This document shows positions 63,961-64,000 of a stretch of 64,000 bases of DNA, one piece after another. Numbering within the stretch: the first letter of the stretch is position 1; each line of letters starts with the position of its first letter. Position numbers and translations under genes: made by a program. The DNA is from Eonycteris spelaea (taxonomy: Eukaryota; Chordata; Mammalia; Chiroptera; Pteropodidae), in assembly GCA_003508835.1 (NCBI GenBank), contig PUFA01000066.1:6838501-6902500 (forward strand). The letters are read 5' to 3'. The notes under the pieces were generated by a model. The model was not told the DNA's origin. It saw only the letters and a program-made list of their open reading frames with translations, and searched no databases.

Positions 63961-64000
63961 CTAAGAACCATCTCCGGACGTGTTGCAGGGAAGCCTTCGC

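Larger units (their letters stand above)
58732..64000 (+). other. CASS4: CASS4 intron 1 (partial)
   Basis: No SH3-coding exon of CASS4 is visible. The interval is filled with repeats: a TCTA microsatellite, L1 pieces at 59450-60120 and 63450-63960, a MIR and L2 copies. Confidence 0.55.

Overview
This window is a vertebrate nuclear locus from a placental mammal. Genes are split by GT-AG introns. The intergenic DNA and introns are full of old mammalian repeats (MIR, L2, MER5-like, L1) and microsatellites. The exons spell out, left to right, FAM210B (+), AURKA (-), CSTF1 (+) and the first coding exon of CASS4 (+). This is the order I know from human chromosome 20q13. I see no Alu, no rodent B1/B2 and none of the usual carnivore, ruminant, pig or horse SINEs, so a primate, rodent or common farm species is unlikely. 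L1 3' ends and a 5S-rRNA-derived retroposon would fit a laurasiatherian, possibly a fruit bat, but this is a weak inference.

Layout. 1-19.6 kb: intergenic and repeat-rich. It holds a GC-rich patch at 13.5-13.8 kb and a CpG-rich patch at 14.74-15.45 kb with a CTCF-like site and three CACGTG boxes. I cannot assign either patch to a gene. 19.68-27.07 kb: FAM210B, with a promoter made partly of 114-bp tandem repeats, three coding exons and a long 3' UTR. 28.38-43.29 kb: AURKA on the minus strand, eight coding exons plus a 5' noncoding exon. 43.29-43.62 kb: a shared GC-rich promoter between AURKA and CSTF1. 43.62-52.4 kb: CSTF1, five coding exons with an uninterrupted 431-residue frame. 52.4-64 kb: mostly repeats, with the CASS4 first coding exon at 58.70 kb. 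The remaining CASS4 exons lie beyond the window.

Function. The genes are neighbours rather than a pathway. AURKA is a mitotic kinase, CSTF1 is a pre-mRNA 3'-end processing subunit, FAM210B is a mitochondrial membrane protein and CASS4 is an adhesion-signalling adaptor. AURKA and CSTF1 are head-to-head and share a promoter. On the AURKA side it carries paired CCAAT boxes 32 bp apart and a TTTGAA (CHR-like) element, a known G2/M arrangement.

Caution. FAM210B has two apparent one-base deletions in its coding exons and AURKA has three places where exon phases fail by one base. CSTF1 has none. AURKA is essential, so I read these as probable sequence or assembly errors, not gene loss. I found no credible undescribed multi-gene system. 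The most notable unexplained items are the inverted CACGTG cluster, the tandem-repeat promoter and the 5S-derived retroposon.
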